This document shows, in pieces, positions 36,202-44,918 of a stretch of DNA of 64,000 bases (positions are counted from its first letter, which is position 1; each line of letters starts with the position of its first letter). The translations under genes were made by a program, and so were the position numbers. The notes under the pieces were generated by a model. The model was given only the letters and a program-made list of their open reading frames with translations. It did not search any database and was not told the origin of the DNA. The stretch comes from Acidimicrobiaceae bacterium (lineage in GTDB: Bacteria; Actinomycetota; Acidimicrobiia; Acidimicrobiales; RAAP-2): the NCBI GenBank assembly GCA_027315315.1, contig DAHUYG010000002.1, positions 118,515 through 182,514 on the forward strand, read 5' to 3'.

Positions 36202-37671
36202 TCAGTGCGCCGCGAACCGGCGGAACTCGGCCGGGTTGATCTCCCAGGGGGGACGCCGCACCGGGCGCGCCCGCTCGAGGCCCAGGGCGAGCGAGGCGAG
36301 CCGAGCGTCGGTCCATGGTCGCGCCACGAGCATGAGGCCGATCGGTCGCCGGGTCCGCTCCGAGTAGCCCGCCGGCACCACGATGCTCGGCCAACCGGAC
36401 TGGGCGGCCAGCCCGCAGTGGTGCCAGCCCGGCAAGACGAGCGCCTCGCAGTGCTCCCCGAGCGCCTCCTCGAGCACCGCCCCGACGTTGAGCAGGTCGC
36501 GCTGGCGGGCCTCGAGGTACTCGATGCGGGCGGCGTCGTGGTCGATCGCCAGCGCCGCATCCACGTGGGACTGCCCGAACTTGAGCGCGGCCTCGGCGTG
36601 GGCCGCGTTCCAGTCGCGCAACTGGGCGAGGCTCCGGACCGGCGCCCGGTCGCCGAGCGCTGCCAGATACGCGTCGAGTGCCGGCGCGAACTCGTGGTGC
36701 AGCACCGCGAGCTCGTCGTCCTCCGCCGTCTTCGGGAGACGGACGTCGGTCAGCTCCGCCCCGGCCGAAGCCAGCGCCTCGAGTGCCGCCGCGTAGCAGG
36801 CCTGGCGAGCCTCGCTGTAGCCCTCGCCGAAGCTCCTGACGACGGCGAGCCGGGCGCCCCCGAGTGCGGAGTCGTCGAGCGGAACGGCGAGCTGTGAGGC
36901 CGCCGGTCCCGATCCGGCCGTGGCGGGATCCCGGGCGTCGGGCCCGGCGATGGCGCCGAGCAGGAGCGCTGCGTCGAGCACCGAGCGGGCGATCGGGCCC
37001 GCGGTGTCCTGGCTCGGCGCGATCGGGAGGATGCCGGTCCGGCTCACGAGGCCGAGCGTCGGCTTCATGCCGACCAGGCTCTGGTGCTCGCTCGGGTTGA
37101 TGATCGACCCGTCGGTCTCGGTGCCGACGGCCACCGGCGCCAGGCCGAGCGCGACGGCGGTCGCCGACCCGCTGCTCGACCCCCCCGGGGTCACCGAGGT
37201 GTCGTAGGGGTTGAGGACCTGGCCACCGAGCGACGAGTAGCCCGAGGGCATCCGGTCGGTCAGGAAGTTCGCCATCTCGGTGAGGTTGGCCTTGGCCACG
37301 ATCACCGCGCCGGCACCCCGGAGCCGCTCGACGAGCGGCGCGTCGCGCCCCGGGACGGAGTGCTCGAGGGCGAGCGCGCCGCCGGTGGTCGGCACGCCGG
37401 CGACGTCGATGTTGTCCTTCACGACGACCGGGATCCCCTCGAGGGGCCCGCTGCGGGCGCCCGAGCGGCGCGCCTCGTCGCTCGCATCGGCACGCTCACG
37501 GCAGTCGGCGAGGACCCAGCGCACCGCCCCGAAGTGCCCGTTCAGGGCCTCGATCCGCTCGAGGGACCGCTCGACCAGGGCCCGGCTGGTCCAGCGCCCG
37601 GCGGCCAGGCCCTCCGACCACCCCGGAAGGGCCAGCTCGTCGAGCTCGTCGGGCTCGAACACGAGAGGCAC
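36202..37671 (-). CDS. Amidase signature family enzyme
   Basis: 489 residues from a GTG at 37671. Amidase-signature triad: Lys in PVVVKDNIDVAG, and the Gly/Ser-rich stretch TPGGSSSGSATAVALGL with the cis-Ser and nucleophile Ser. Following EGTETDGSII-type segment (VAVGTETDGSIINPS) and GMKPTLGLVSR are standard. Such enzymes hydrolyse amides; this is not the tRNA amidotransferase GatA, as it lacks the GatA context. Substrate unknown. Divergent from the deaminase gene with 42 bp between starts. Confidence 0.9.
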   Translation of the reverse strand: MPLVFEPDELDELALPGWSEGLAAGRWTSRALVERSLERIEALNGHFGAVRWVLADCRERADASDEARRSGARSGPLEGIPVVVKDNIDVAGVPTTGGALALEHSVPGRDAPLVERLRGAGAVIVAKANLTEMANFLTDRMPSGYSSLGGQVLNPYDTSVTPGGSSSGSATAVALGLAPVAVGTETDGSIINPSEHQSLVGMKPTLGLVSRTGILPIAPSQDTAGPIARSVLDAALLLGAIAGPDARDPATAGSGPAASQLAVPLDDSALGGARLAVVRSFGEGYSEARQACYAAALEALASAGAELTDVRLPKTAEDDELAVLHHEFAPALDAYLAALGDRAPVRSLAQLRDWNAAHAEAALKFGQSHVDAALAIDHDAARIEYLEARQRDLLNVGAVLEEALGEHCEALVLPGWHHCGLAAQSGWPSIVVPAGYSERTRRPIGLMLVARPWTDARLASLALGLERARPVRRPPWEINPAEFRRFAAH

Positions 37672-37713
37672 GCTAACGGGCCGTCCCCTGTCGGGGCACG
37701 CCAAGATGGCCCG

Positions 37714-38688
37714 ATGAGCCGCGTCGAGCGAAGCTGGATCGTCGATCTCCCGAAGGCCGAGGTCCACCTGCATCTCGAGGGCTGCGTGCCGCCGTCCCTC
37801 GTCGGTCAGGAGCTCCCCGATATCTCCTCGCTCGCCCAGCTGCTCACGCACCTCGACCACCTGTGCGGGGCGGTCGCCGAGGCCGGCCAGCTGGCCGAGA
37901 TCGCCCGGCAGCTCGTCGGTCGCGCCGTGGCCTCGGGGGTCCGCCACGCCGACGTCATCGTCAACCCCTCGCACTGGCCTCACTGGGAGCACCGGCTCGG
38001 CGCGATGTTCGACGCGCTCGACGGCCCCCTGGTTGAGGCGGAGCGGGCGGGCGGGCCGACCGTGGGGCTGTGCGTCAGCCTGAGCCGTTCCTCGAGCCGG
38101 GAGGAGGCTGACGAGCTCACCGACGCCGTGCTCGCCCTCGGGCACCCCCGGGTCGTCGGGCTCTCGATCGACGGCAACGAGGCGGCCGGGTCGCACAACG
38201 AGCGCTTCGCCGCCGCCTTCGGGCGGGCGGCGCGGGCCGGGCTCCGGCGCTGCGCGCACGCCGGCGAGTCGAGCGGCGCCGGGGCGGTGCGCGAGGCGAT
38301 CGAGCTGCTCGGGGCCGAGCGCATCGACCACGGCATCCGGTGCTTGGAGGACCCCGCGCTCGTGGCCGACCTCGCCCGGCGCGGTGTCCCCCTCGACGTC
38401 TGCCCGACCTCCAACGTCGTCCTCGGCCTGGTGCAGGACCTCTCGGTGCATCCCGTCGAGCGGCTCCGCTGCGCCGGGGTGGCGGTCTCGGTCAACACCG
38501 ATGACCCGCTCCTCTACGGCATCGACCTCGCCGGCGAGTACGAGCGGTGCGCCCGTGCCTTCGGTTGGGACGAGGCGGTGCTCGGCCGGCTCGCCCGGAC
38601 CTCGATCGAGAGCTGCTTCGCGACGCCGGAGCGGCGGTCCGAACTTCTGGCCGAGCTGGACCACTTCCTCGGGTCCTCGGCGCGCTGA
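37714..38688 (+). CDS. Adenosine deaminase family enzyme
   Basis: 324 residues from ATG 37714. Metal site HxH in KAEVHLHLEGC, then His/Glu in RRCAHAGESSG, DHGIRCLEDP, and NTDDPLLYG with the Asp ligands: a complete adenosine/adenine deaminase-like set. The substrate-specificity loop cannot decide between adenosine, adenine and a modified nucleoside. It hydrolyses an amino group to ammonia in the cytoplasm. Its position beside a nucleobase permease, a purine PRTase, cytosine deaminase and UPRT supports a salvage role. Confidence 0.9.
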   Translation: MSRVERSWIVDLPKAEVHLHLEGCVPPSLVGQELPDISSLAQLLTHLDHLCGAVAEAGQLAEIARQLVGRAVASGVRHADVIVNPSHWPHWEHRLGAMFDALDGPLVEAERAGGPTVGLCVSLSRSSSREEADELTDAVLALGHPRVVGLSIDGNEAAGSHNERFAAAFGRAARAGLRRCAHAGESSGAGAVREAIELLGAERIDHGIRCLEDPALVADLARRGVPLDVCPTSNVVLGLVQDLSVHPVERLRCAGVAVSVNTDDPLLYGIDLAGEYERCARAFGWDEAVLGRLARTSIESCFATPERRSELLAELDHFLGSSAR

Positions 38689-38812
38689 AACCGGGCCCGG
38701 CGCCCGCTTGACGGGCGGGCATTTCTCTTCCATCCTTCGTGCGCCGGGTGGGTGGCCCAGGGAGTCCCAGTCGTCTCGGCGCGGCATGCCACGGTGCACT
38801 CAGGAGGGGACA

Positions 38813-40282
38813 TTGGCCACCATCGTTGACGACCTGCCCGCAACCGATCAGGCGTTCAAGATCGAGACACACGGGATCGACCACATCCCGGTCGGCGAGC
38901 GGTGGGCGAAGCCCCGCGACGTCGGGGCCATGTGGGCGGGGGCCAGCATCCAGATCGAGTACTTCATCTACGGCGCCGTCCTCATGACCTTCGGGTTCAG
39001 CTTCGCCCAGGCGCTCAGCCTGATCGTCATCGGCAACCTGTCGTATTTCCTGCTCGGGTTGGCCAGCCTCCAGGCGCCCCAGACCGGCACGACGGTGTTC
39101 GCCATCAACCGGGCGAGCTACGGACCCAACGGGTCGCGGATGATCTCGTTCTTCAACTGGCTGACCCAGATCGGCTTCGAGGTCGAGGGCCTGATCCTGA
39201 TCGTCGGCGCGGCGCTCGTGCTGCAGTCCAAGGCCGGGTTCGCCGGCGGCACCCCGGCCAAGGTGATCTTCGTGCTGGTCGCCGTCTTGATCCAGGGCGT
39301 CTTGCCGTTCCTCGGCCACGCCACGATCCTGAAGACCCTCCGCGTCCTCGTCGTGCCCTTCGTGATCCTGTTCGCGATCATGCTCGGCTTCGCCATCCCG
39401 CACGCGACGACCCACGGGGTCGCGCATGGCGCGGACTGGCAGACCTACATGGAGGGCCTGGCCTTCACCATCATCCTGTCGGGCCTCGGCTGGGCCGAGT
39501 GCGGGAACGACTACACCCGGTACTGCGCGCCCGACGCCTCCAAGGGGGCCATCGTGGGCTGGGTCTTCCTCGGCACCGCAGTGCCCGAGATCCTGATCAT
39601 GACCCTCGGGGCGGCCGTCGGGACCTTCCTCGTGAACGTCGGGACCCAGGCCAACGCCTTCGTCGCCTTCGAGCACCAGTCCTTCTTCCCGGCGTGGTTC
39701 GTGGTGCTGTTCTGCATCCTGTGCATCGTGCAGCTCTTCGCCATCAACAGCCTGGACCTGTACTCCTCGGGGGTTACCCTCCAGGCGATGGGGGTGCCGG
39801 TGAAGCGCGACCAGGCGGTCCTCATCGACTGCGCGCTGGCCCTCGGGATCACGATGATCGCCATCTTCAACACCTCGTTCAACACGTACCTGAAGGACTT
39901 CGTGGACGTGGTCATCGTCTGGATCGCCCCCTGGCTCGCCATCTTCTTGGTGGACTGGGTGATGCGGCGCCTGCGCTACGTGCCAGCCGAGCTCCAGCGG
40001 ACCGACCGCGGCGGCCTCTACTACCGCACCGGGGGCATCTTCTGGCCGGCGATCATCGCCCAGGTCGTCGGGATGTTCGCCGCCATCGAGGCCCTGTCGG
40101 CCACCTTCCACCTGCCCGAGTGGCTGAACCTGGTGACCGTCCACACGGCCGGCAAACACGACTTCGGCGGCGACTTCAGCGTGTTCATGGGGATGGGGGT
40201 GGCGGCCGTCGTCTACGCCGTCTTGGCCCGGGCGAGCGTGCGGCGGCAGGCCGACGAGCAGGACCGGATGCTCGCGGGCTGA
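38813..40282 (+). CDS. NCS1 family nucleobase/cytosine permease
   Basis: 489 residues from a TTG at 38813, chosen because CAGGAGGGGA sits directly upstream and the frame before it is not family-like. Twelve hydrophobic spans are expected; visible marks include IPVGERWAKPRDVGAMWAG, IGNLSYFLLGLASLQAPQTG, INRASYGPNGSRMISFFNWL and GWAECGNDYTRY. NCS1 proteins are cation-linked importers of cytosine, purines, allantoin or related compounds. The genes downstream (PRTase, cytosine deaminase, UPRT) make cytosine or purine the likely cargo. A strong hairpin follows at 40308-40338. Confidence 0.92.
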   Translation: MATIVDDLPATDQAFKIETHGIDHIPVGERWAKPRDVGAMWAGASIQIEYFIYGAVLMTFGFSFAQALSLIVIGNLSYFLLGLASLQAPQTGTTVFAINRASYGPNGSRMISFFNWLTQIGFEVEGLILIVGAALVLQSKAGFAGGTPAKVIFVLVAVLIQGVLPFLGHATILKTLRVLVVPFVILFAIMLGFAIPHATTHGVAHGADWQTYMEGLAFTIILSGLGWAECGNDYTRYCAPDASKGAIVGWVFLGTAVPEILIMTLGAAVGTFLVNVGTQANAFVAFEHQSFFPAWFVVLFCILCIVQLFAINSLDLYSSGVTLQAMGVPVKRDQAVLIDCALALGITMIAIFNTSFNTYLKDFVDVVIVWIAPWLAIFLVDWVMRRLRYVPAELQRTDRGGLYYRTGGIFWPAIIAQVVGMFAAIEALSATFHLPEWLNLVTVHTAGKHDFGGDFSVFMGMGVAAVVYAVLARASVRRQADEQDRMLAG

Positions 40283-40307
40283 CGGGCCGATCGGCCCGAT
40301 CCTCGCG

Positions 40308-40338
40308 GCGGGCGCCCGGGCACCTCTCGGGCGCCCGC
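40308..40338. terminator. Bidirectional hairpin terminator
   Basis: Perfect 11-bp inverted repeat: GCGGGCGCCCG (40308-40318) and CGGGCGCCCGC (40328-40338) with a 9-base loop. It sits between the converging ends of the permease (40282) and the PRTase (40355), 26 and 17 bp away, so it can end both transcripts. A second palindrome GGGCCGATCGGCCC lies at 40284-40297. No T-run, as is usual at this GC. Confidence 0.7.
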
Positions 40339-40354
40339 AGGCGTCCGGCCCGGG

Positions 40355-41008
40355 TCAGATCTCGCCGGCGGCCTGGGCCGGGGTCGTCCCGCTCAGGCCC
40401 TCCCAGTCCTCGACCAGCTCCCCGTGGACGCCGTGGCGGAAGAGCGGGATCGAACCGAGCGACTGGACGAGGGCGGCGTCCTCGCCGAGATACGAGCGCC
40501 ATTGGCCGCCCTCGGTCACGAGCGCGCCGACGACCACCGGCTCCGCGCCGACCCGGCGCATCAGGTTGAGGGCCGCCTTGGTCGAGCCCCCGGTCGAGAT
40601 CACGTCGTCGACCACGGCCACCCGGCGCCCGACCACCGCCTCGAGCCGGGCCCGGTCGAAGAGGAGGCGCTGGGCGGTGGCGGTCGTGATGGAGCGCACC
40701 GGTTCGCTGATCGCGTCGGCCAGGTGGATCTTGGGCGTCTTGTGGAGGATCACGTAGTCGTCGAACTCGAGGGACCGGGTGACCTCGATCGCGATGGGGA
40801 TGCCCATGGTGGCGACCGAGACCACGATCTCGGGGCGGTAGGGGGCGAGCTTGTGCGCGAGCTCGCCGCCGGCCACCCGGGCGAACTCCACGCCCTGGTC
40901 GACCGAGATGAGCAGGGCGATCGTGAGGTCCTGGGCGATGGGCACGAGGGGGATGCCCAGCTCCTGGGACCCGATCCTCGCGTTGTAGGTACCTTGGCGC
41001 ACCGTCAC
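40355..41008 (-). CDS. Purine-type phosphoribosyltransferase
   Basis: 217 residues from the GTG at 41008 (VTVRQGTYNARIGSQE); a GTG at 41002 and a longer version to 41044 are possible, the latter overlapping the divergent gene. PRPP motif RRVAVVDDVISTGGSTKAA and hood-like region YVILHKTPKIHLADA fit the adenine/xanthine PRTase group. Expected to make a nucleotide from an imported base and PRPP. It is 26 bp from the divergent cytosine deaminase start, so both promoters must overlap. Confidence 0.87.
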   Translation of the reverse strand: MTVRQGTYNARIGSQELGIPLVPIAQDLTIALLISVDQGVEFARVAGGELAHKLAPYRPEIVVSVATMGIPIAIEVTRSLEFDDYVILHKTPKIHLADAISEPVRSITTATAQRLLFDRARLEAVVGRRVAVVDDVISTGGSTKAALNLMRRVGAEPVVVGALVTEGGQWRSYLGEDAALVQSLGSIPLFRHGVHGELVEDWEGLSGTTPAQAAGEI

Positions 41009-41034
41009 CGTCCGACTCTGACCGGAGGAAACAG

Positions 41035-41508
41035 ATGGCCGCAAGTGAGCGCACCCCCATCGGCGAGGACCTGGCGCGCCCCATGCTCGCGATCGCGCTG
41101 GAGGAGGCCCGGGCCGGGCTGGCCGAGGGCGGCATCCCGATCGGGGCCGCCCTGTTCTCCCGGGACGGCACCCTGCTCGGTCGGGGCCACAACCGCCGGG
41201 TCCAAGACGACGACCCCTCGGTGCACGGCGAGACCGACGCCTTCAGGAACGCCGGGCGGCGGCGCCACTACGGCGACTGCGTGATGGTGACCACGCTCTC
41301 GCCGTGCTGGTTCTGCAGCGGGCTCGTGCGTCAGTTCGGCATCGGCGCGCTGGTCATGGGCGAGTCGGAGAACTTCAGCGGCGGCCACGAGTGGCTCGCC
41401 GAGCACGGCGTGGAGGTGATCGACCTGCACGACGGGGAGTGCATCTCGCTGCTCGGCGGGTTCATCGAGCACCATCACGACCTCTGGTACGAGGACATCG
41501 GCCTCTGA
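41035..41508 (+). CDS. Cytosine deaminase, yeast-like (CDA fold)
   Basis: 157 residues from ATG 41035, with GGAGGAA upstream. Zinc site HGE in SVHGETDAFRN and PCWFC in TTLSPCWFCSGLVRQFGIG, with the C-terminal HHHDLWYEDIGL that closes the active site in the yeast enzyme. The ...ETDAFRNAGRR stretch and LVRQFGIGALV are the yeast FCY1-like marks rather than those of tRNA adenosine deaminase. It converts cytosine to uracil, which the next gene's enzyme turns into UMP. Stop touches the convergent upp stop. Confidence 0.9.
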   Translation: MAASERTPIGEDLARPMLAIALEEARAGLAEGGIPIGAALFSRDGTLLGRGHNRRVQDDDPSVHGETDAFRNAGRRRHYGDCVMVTTLSPCWFCSGLVRQFGIGALVMGESENFSGGHEWLAEHGVEVIDLHDGECISLLGGFIEHHHDLWYEDIGL

Positions 41509-42171
41509 TCAGCCGGGCGGGCCGAACAGCCGGTCCCCGGCGTCGCCCAGTCCCGGCACGATGTAGCCGCTGTCGTTCAGGACCGGGTCGAGGCCGGCGC
41601 ACGCGACCGGGACGCCCCGGTGCGCCGCCCGGAACGCTTCGAGCCCGGGCACCGAGGCGATGAGGCAGAGCACCACGATCGAGGCGGCGTCGCGCTCGCG
41701 GACCAGGTTGCACACCTCGATGAGGGTCCCGCCGGTCGCGAGCATGGGGTCGCACACCACCACCCGCCGGCCCGACAGCGATGCCGGCAGCGAGTTCAGG
41801 TAGAGGTTGGCCCTGAGGGTCGCCTCGTCGCGGCGGAGCCCGACGTGGGCCACCTCGACCGGCGAGAGCATCGAGGTGATCGCGGGGACCATCCCGAGCC
41901 CGGCCCGCAGCACCGGCACGAGGAGGGGGGTCTCGGCGATCCGCCGGGCCGAGTCGTCGTCGGCGACCGGGGTGCTCACCGTCACCGTCTCGGTAACCAG
42001 GTCGCGCAGCGCCTCGTAGGCGACGAACGCGGAGAGCTCGGCGGCGAGGCGCCGGAAGCCGGAGTTGTCCGTCGCCCGGTCGCGCAGCTGGGCCAGTCGG
42101 TCGGCCACGACCGGGTGGTCGACGACGACGAGGGGGGCGAGGTCCCGGGCCGCGCCCGTCTCGGCCGTCAC
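41509..42171 (-). CDS. upp: Uracil phosphoribosyltransferase
   Basis: 220 residues from a GTG at 42171. PRPP loop VVVCDPMLATGGTLIE, uracil-binding end GYIVPGLGDAGDRLFG and LLVPVLRAGLGMV are diagnostic. Makes UMP from uracil and PRPP. It converges end to end with the cytosine deaminase gene and follows the ABC importer permease on the same strand by 20 bp, so it may also be the last gene of the importer operon, which would tie uptake to salvage. Confidence 0.96.
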   Translation of the reverse strand: MTAETGAARDLAPLVVVDHPVVADRLAQLRDRATDNSGFRRLAAELSAFVAYEALRDLVTETVTVSTPVADDDSARRIAETPLLVPVLRAGLGMVPAITSMLSPVEVAHVGLRRDEATLRANLYLNSLPASLSGRRVVVCDPMLATGGTLIEVCNLVRERDAASIVVLCLIASVPGLEAFRAAHRGVPVACAGLDPVLNDSGYIVPGLGDAGDRLFGPPG

Positions 42172-42191
42172 GCGGTGATCCCCGAGGGGGG

Positions 42192-43247
42192 TTAGCCGGT
42201 GCCGGCCCGGCGGCGGCCGAGCACGGTCGACACCACCACCGCGAGGAACAGGGCGGCGCCGCTGAAGACCTGGCTGATCCACGAGGCGACCCCGGCGATG
42301 GCCAGCCCGGCCACGCTGAAGCCGATGAAGTAGGTGGCGAGCATCGCGCCCAGCACGTTGAACCGGCCCGGGCGGATGGAGGTCGCCCCGAGGTAGGCGC
42401 CGGCGAGCGCCGAGAGGGTGTCGGTCACGTTCCCCGCCTCTGGGCTGGCGCTGCCGTTCTTCGCCACGAGGAGCACCCCGGCCACCCCGGCCAACGCGCC
42501 GGCCAGCACGAAGGCGGACAGCTTGAGGCGGTCGACCCGGAGCCCGACGAGGCGGGCCGCCCGGGCGTTGGAGCCCACGCTCGTGAGATAGCGCCCGTAG
42601 GGGGTGTGCTCGAGCACGTAGTAGGTGACGAGCGCCACCCCGACCAGCAACCAGACCACGTCGGGGACCCCAAGCGAGTTGTCCGACCCGAAGCTGATGA
42701 GCGAGCCCGAGATCCCGTTGTTGATCGACTGGCTCCCGGTGTACCACTCGACCACCCCGAGCAGGATGCCCGAGGTGCCGAGGGTGACGATGAGCGAGTT
42801 CACCCCGACCCGGGCCACGGTGTTGCCGTTGCCAAGACCGACGGCGGCCCCGAAGGCGATGGCCAGCACGATCGCGAAGCCGAGCGGCACGTGGAATCGG
42901 GCCATGGCGGTCGCCGCCACGATCTGGGTGAACCCGGCGTTGGACCCGACCGAGAAGTCGAACTCGCCGCAGACGAGCGGGATGAGCGAGGCCAGCGTCA
43001 GGATCCCGATGTAGACGTAGTTGAACCCGACCTCTTGGAAGTTCGCCGCCGAGGCGAAGATGCTGCCGGTCGCCGGCAGCACGCTGAAGATGACGAGGAC
43101 GATGACGAGGAGCGCGGGCAAGGCGAAGCGCTCGACGTTGTAGAGGACGGCCGAATGGCCGCCGGAGCGCACCCCGGGGGCCTCCGAGGATGCCGGCTCG
43201 CCCTCGGCCACGACGGGGGTCGCGGTGCCGGTGTCGTCCACGCTCAT
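42192..43247 (-). CDS. Ribose-type ABC importer permease
   Basis: 351 residues from ATG 43247, overlapping the ATPase stop as ATGA. RbsC-like: about ten spans, GNGNTVARVGVNSLIVTLGTSG and SVGSNARAARLVGLRVDRLKL (the cytoplasmic coupling loop), then TLSALAGAYLGATSIRPGRFNVLGA. Carbohydrate uptake family 2 covers ribose, other sugars and nucleosides. An approximately 40-residue polar N-terminal tail precedes the first span. It follows the ATPase and binding protein in one operon. Confidence 0.92.
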   Translation of the reverse strand: MSVDDTGTATPVVAEGEPASSEAPGVRSGGHSAVLYNVERFALPALLVIVLVIFSVLPATGSIFASAANFQEVGFNYVYIGILTLASLIPLVCGEFDFSVGSNAGFTQIVAATAMARFHVPLGFAIVLAIAFGAAVGLGNGNTVARVGVNSLIVTLGTSGILLGVVEWYTGSQSINNGISGSLISFGSDNSLGVPDVVWLLVGVALVTYYVLEHTPYGRYLTSVGSNARAARLVGLRVDRLKLSAFVLAGALAGVAGVLLVAKNGSASPEAGNVTDTLSALAGAYLGATSIRPGRFNVLGAMLATYFIGFSVAGLAIAGVASWISQVFSGAALFLAVVVSTVLGRRRAGTG

Positions 43248-44881
43248 CGCTGGCTGACCTCCATGTCGGGGTTGGCGGGGTCGGTGGGGTCGCCCGTGGC
43301 CGACAGCACGAGCTCGGTGATGCGGGACGGGTCGATGTCGGGGCCCCGGACCTCGTGGGTGATCCGACCGTTGGCGAGCACGAGCACCCGGTCCGAGACC
43401 CTGGCCAGCTCCTCCAGATCGGCGGTGACCACGATCACCGAGGTGCCTGCGGCCACCGCGTCGCGCACCAGCCGGTAGATCTCGGCGCGCGCCGCCACGT
43501 CGACGCCCTGGGTCGGCTCGTCGAGGAGGAGGAGCTTGGGCTTGCGCCGGAGCCACCGGGCGACGACCGCCTTTTGCTGATTGCCGCCCGAAAGCGTGGC
43601 GAAGGGCTGGCGCTCGGAGTTGGCCTTGATCGAGAAGTCGGCGATCGAGCGGCGGGCGTCGTCGGCCTCCTCGCGCCCGCGCAGGCGCATCCCGTGCCAG
43701 TACTTGGCGACCTGGGCGGCCGACAGGTTCTCGCGCAGGCTCATGTCCAAGAAGGCCGACTCGCTGCGGTCCTCGGGCACGAAGCCGAGCCCGGCATCCA
43801 TCGCGTCGTCGACGTCGTGGAACGAGACCGGCGCGCCGTCCAGCTTGATCGAGCCCGTGGTGGGAGGCTGCAGCCCGAAGAGCGTCGTGAGAAGCGACGT
43901 CCGTCCCGAGCCCACGAGGCCGGCGATGCCGAGGACCTCGCCCCGGCGCAGCCCGAAGCTGATCCCGCGCAGCGGGCCGCCCCAGAGGTCCGAGACCTCG
44001 AGCGCGAGGTCCTCCCCCTCCATCACCGAGGCGTTGGCCGCGGCGTGGTCGAGCGCCCGCCCGACGATCAGCTCGACGAGGCGCTCCTTGGTCACTTCGG
44101 CCGAATCGAGCGTGGTGACCAGCCGTCCGTCTCTCAGCACCGTGACCCGGTCGGCGATCCGGGTGACCTCCTCCAGGCGGTGGGTCACAAAGACGATGGT
44201 CTGGCCGGCCGCCGCGTAGCGGCGCAGCGCGCCGAACAGGATGTCCACCTCGACCGCAGGGAGTGAGACGGTGGGCTCGTCGAGCACGAGGAGGCCCTCG
44301 GAGGCGTCGGCCTGGTCCTGCAGGGCGCGGGCGATCGCGACCATCGTGCGGTCGGCCGGGCGGAGGTCCGCCACGAGGCGGCTGGGGCTCACGTGGACGT
44401 CGAAGCGCTCGAGGACGGTGCGGGCGTGGCGGCGCAACGCCCGCCAGCGGATGTTCCCGGTGGGCCCGACCGGAAAGCCGCGGCCGAGGGCGAGGTTCTC
44501 GGCGACCGACATCGTGTTGAAGATCGCGAGGTCCTGGTGGACGAAGTGGAGCCCGGCGCCCCGGGCCCACTCGGGGGAGGTCTTGTCGGCGTCGATCTCG
44601 TGGAAGTGGACCCGGATCCGGCCCCCGGGGTCCGCCCGGTAGACGCCGGCCAGGATCTTGATCAGGGTCGACTTGCCCGAGCCGTTCCCGCCGAGCAGGC
44701 AGTGGATGGTGCCGTTCTCGACCGAGACCGACACGTCGTCGAGCGCCCTGGTGCCCGGGAACGTCTTGGAGACGTGCGAGACCCTGAGCGCGAGCGGATG
44801 GTCCACCGCCGCCGGACCCCCGGCGGCGGCGGAGCCGTCCTCGACTCCGCTCGCGCCGGGATCGTCCATTGGGCGGGACAT
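43244..44881 (-). CDS. Ribose-type ABC importer ATPase (double NBD)
   Basis: 545 residues from ATG 44881. Two nucleotide-binding domains: NBD1 Walker A GGNGSGKST, and NBD2 LVGSGRTSL, whose Lys-to-Arg change is normal for RbsA/MglA. NBD2 also has LSGGNQQKAVVARWL and LLLLDEPTQGVDV. NBD1 signature DLRPADRTMVAIARAL is divergent from LSGGQ, which is also seen in some CUT2 proteins. Provides energy for the permease; gene overlaps permease by 4 bases and follows the binding protein by 37 bp. Confidence 0.93.
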   Translation of the reverse strand: MSRPMDDPGASGVEDGSAAAGGPAAVDHPLALRVSHVSKTFPGTRALDDVSVSVENGTIHCLLGGNGSGKSTLIKILAGVYRADPGGRIRVHFHEIDADKTSPEWARGAGLHFVHQDLAIFNTMSVAENLALGRGFPVGPTGNIRWRALRRHARTVLERFDVHVSPSRLVADLRPADRTMVAIARALQDQADASEGLLVLDEPTVSLPAVEVDILFGALRRYAAAGQTIVFVTHRLEEVTRIADRVTVLRDGRLVTTLDSAEVTKERLVELIVGRALDHAAANASVMEGEDLALEVSDLWGGPLRGISFGLRRGEVLGIAGLVGSGRTSLLTTLFGLQPPTTGSIKLDGAPVSFHDVDDAMDAGLGFVPEDRSESAFLDMSLRENLSAAQVAKYWHGMRLRGREEADDARRSIADFSIKANSERQPFATLSGGNQQKAVVARWLRRKPKLLLLDEPTQGVDVAARAEIYRLVRDAVAAGTSVIVVTADLEELARVSDRVLVLANGRITHEVRGPDIDPSRITELVLSATGDPTDPANPDMEVSQR

Positions 44882-44918
44882 TACAAAGTCCTGAGCGGTC
44901 CCGCCGGGACCGCCGGGA

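Noticed and set aside
36202..37671. Amidase as a second gatA
   Set aside because: It has the amidase signature but no gatB/gatC context, and a gatA start is already present beside gatC at the left end.
38689..38812. Possible riboswitch in the 124-bp leader of the NCS1 permease
   Set aside because: A few GC-rich complementary segments are present, but no known purine, PreQ1, guanidine or other aptamer core could be matched by eye.
43244..44881. Lys-to-Arg change in the second Walker A of the ribose-type ATPase as a defect
   Set aside because: GSGRT in the second domain is normal for RbsA/MglA-type double ATPases.
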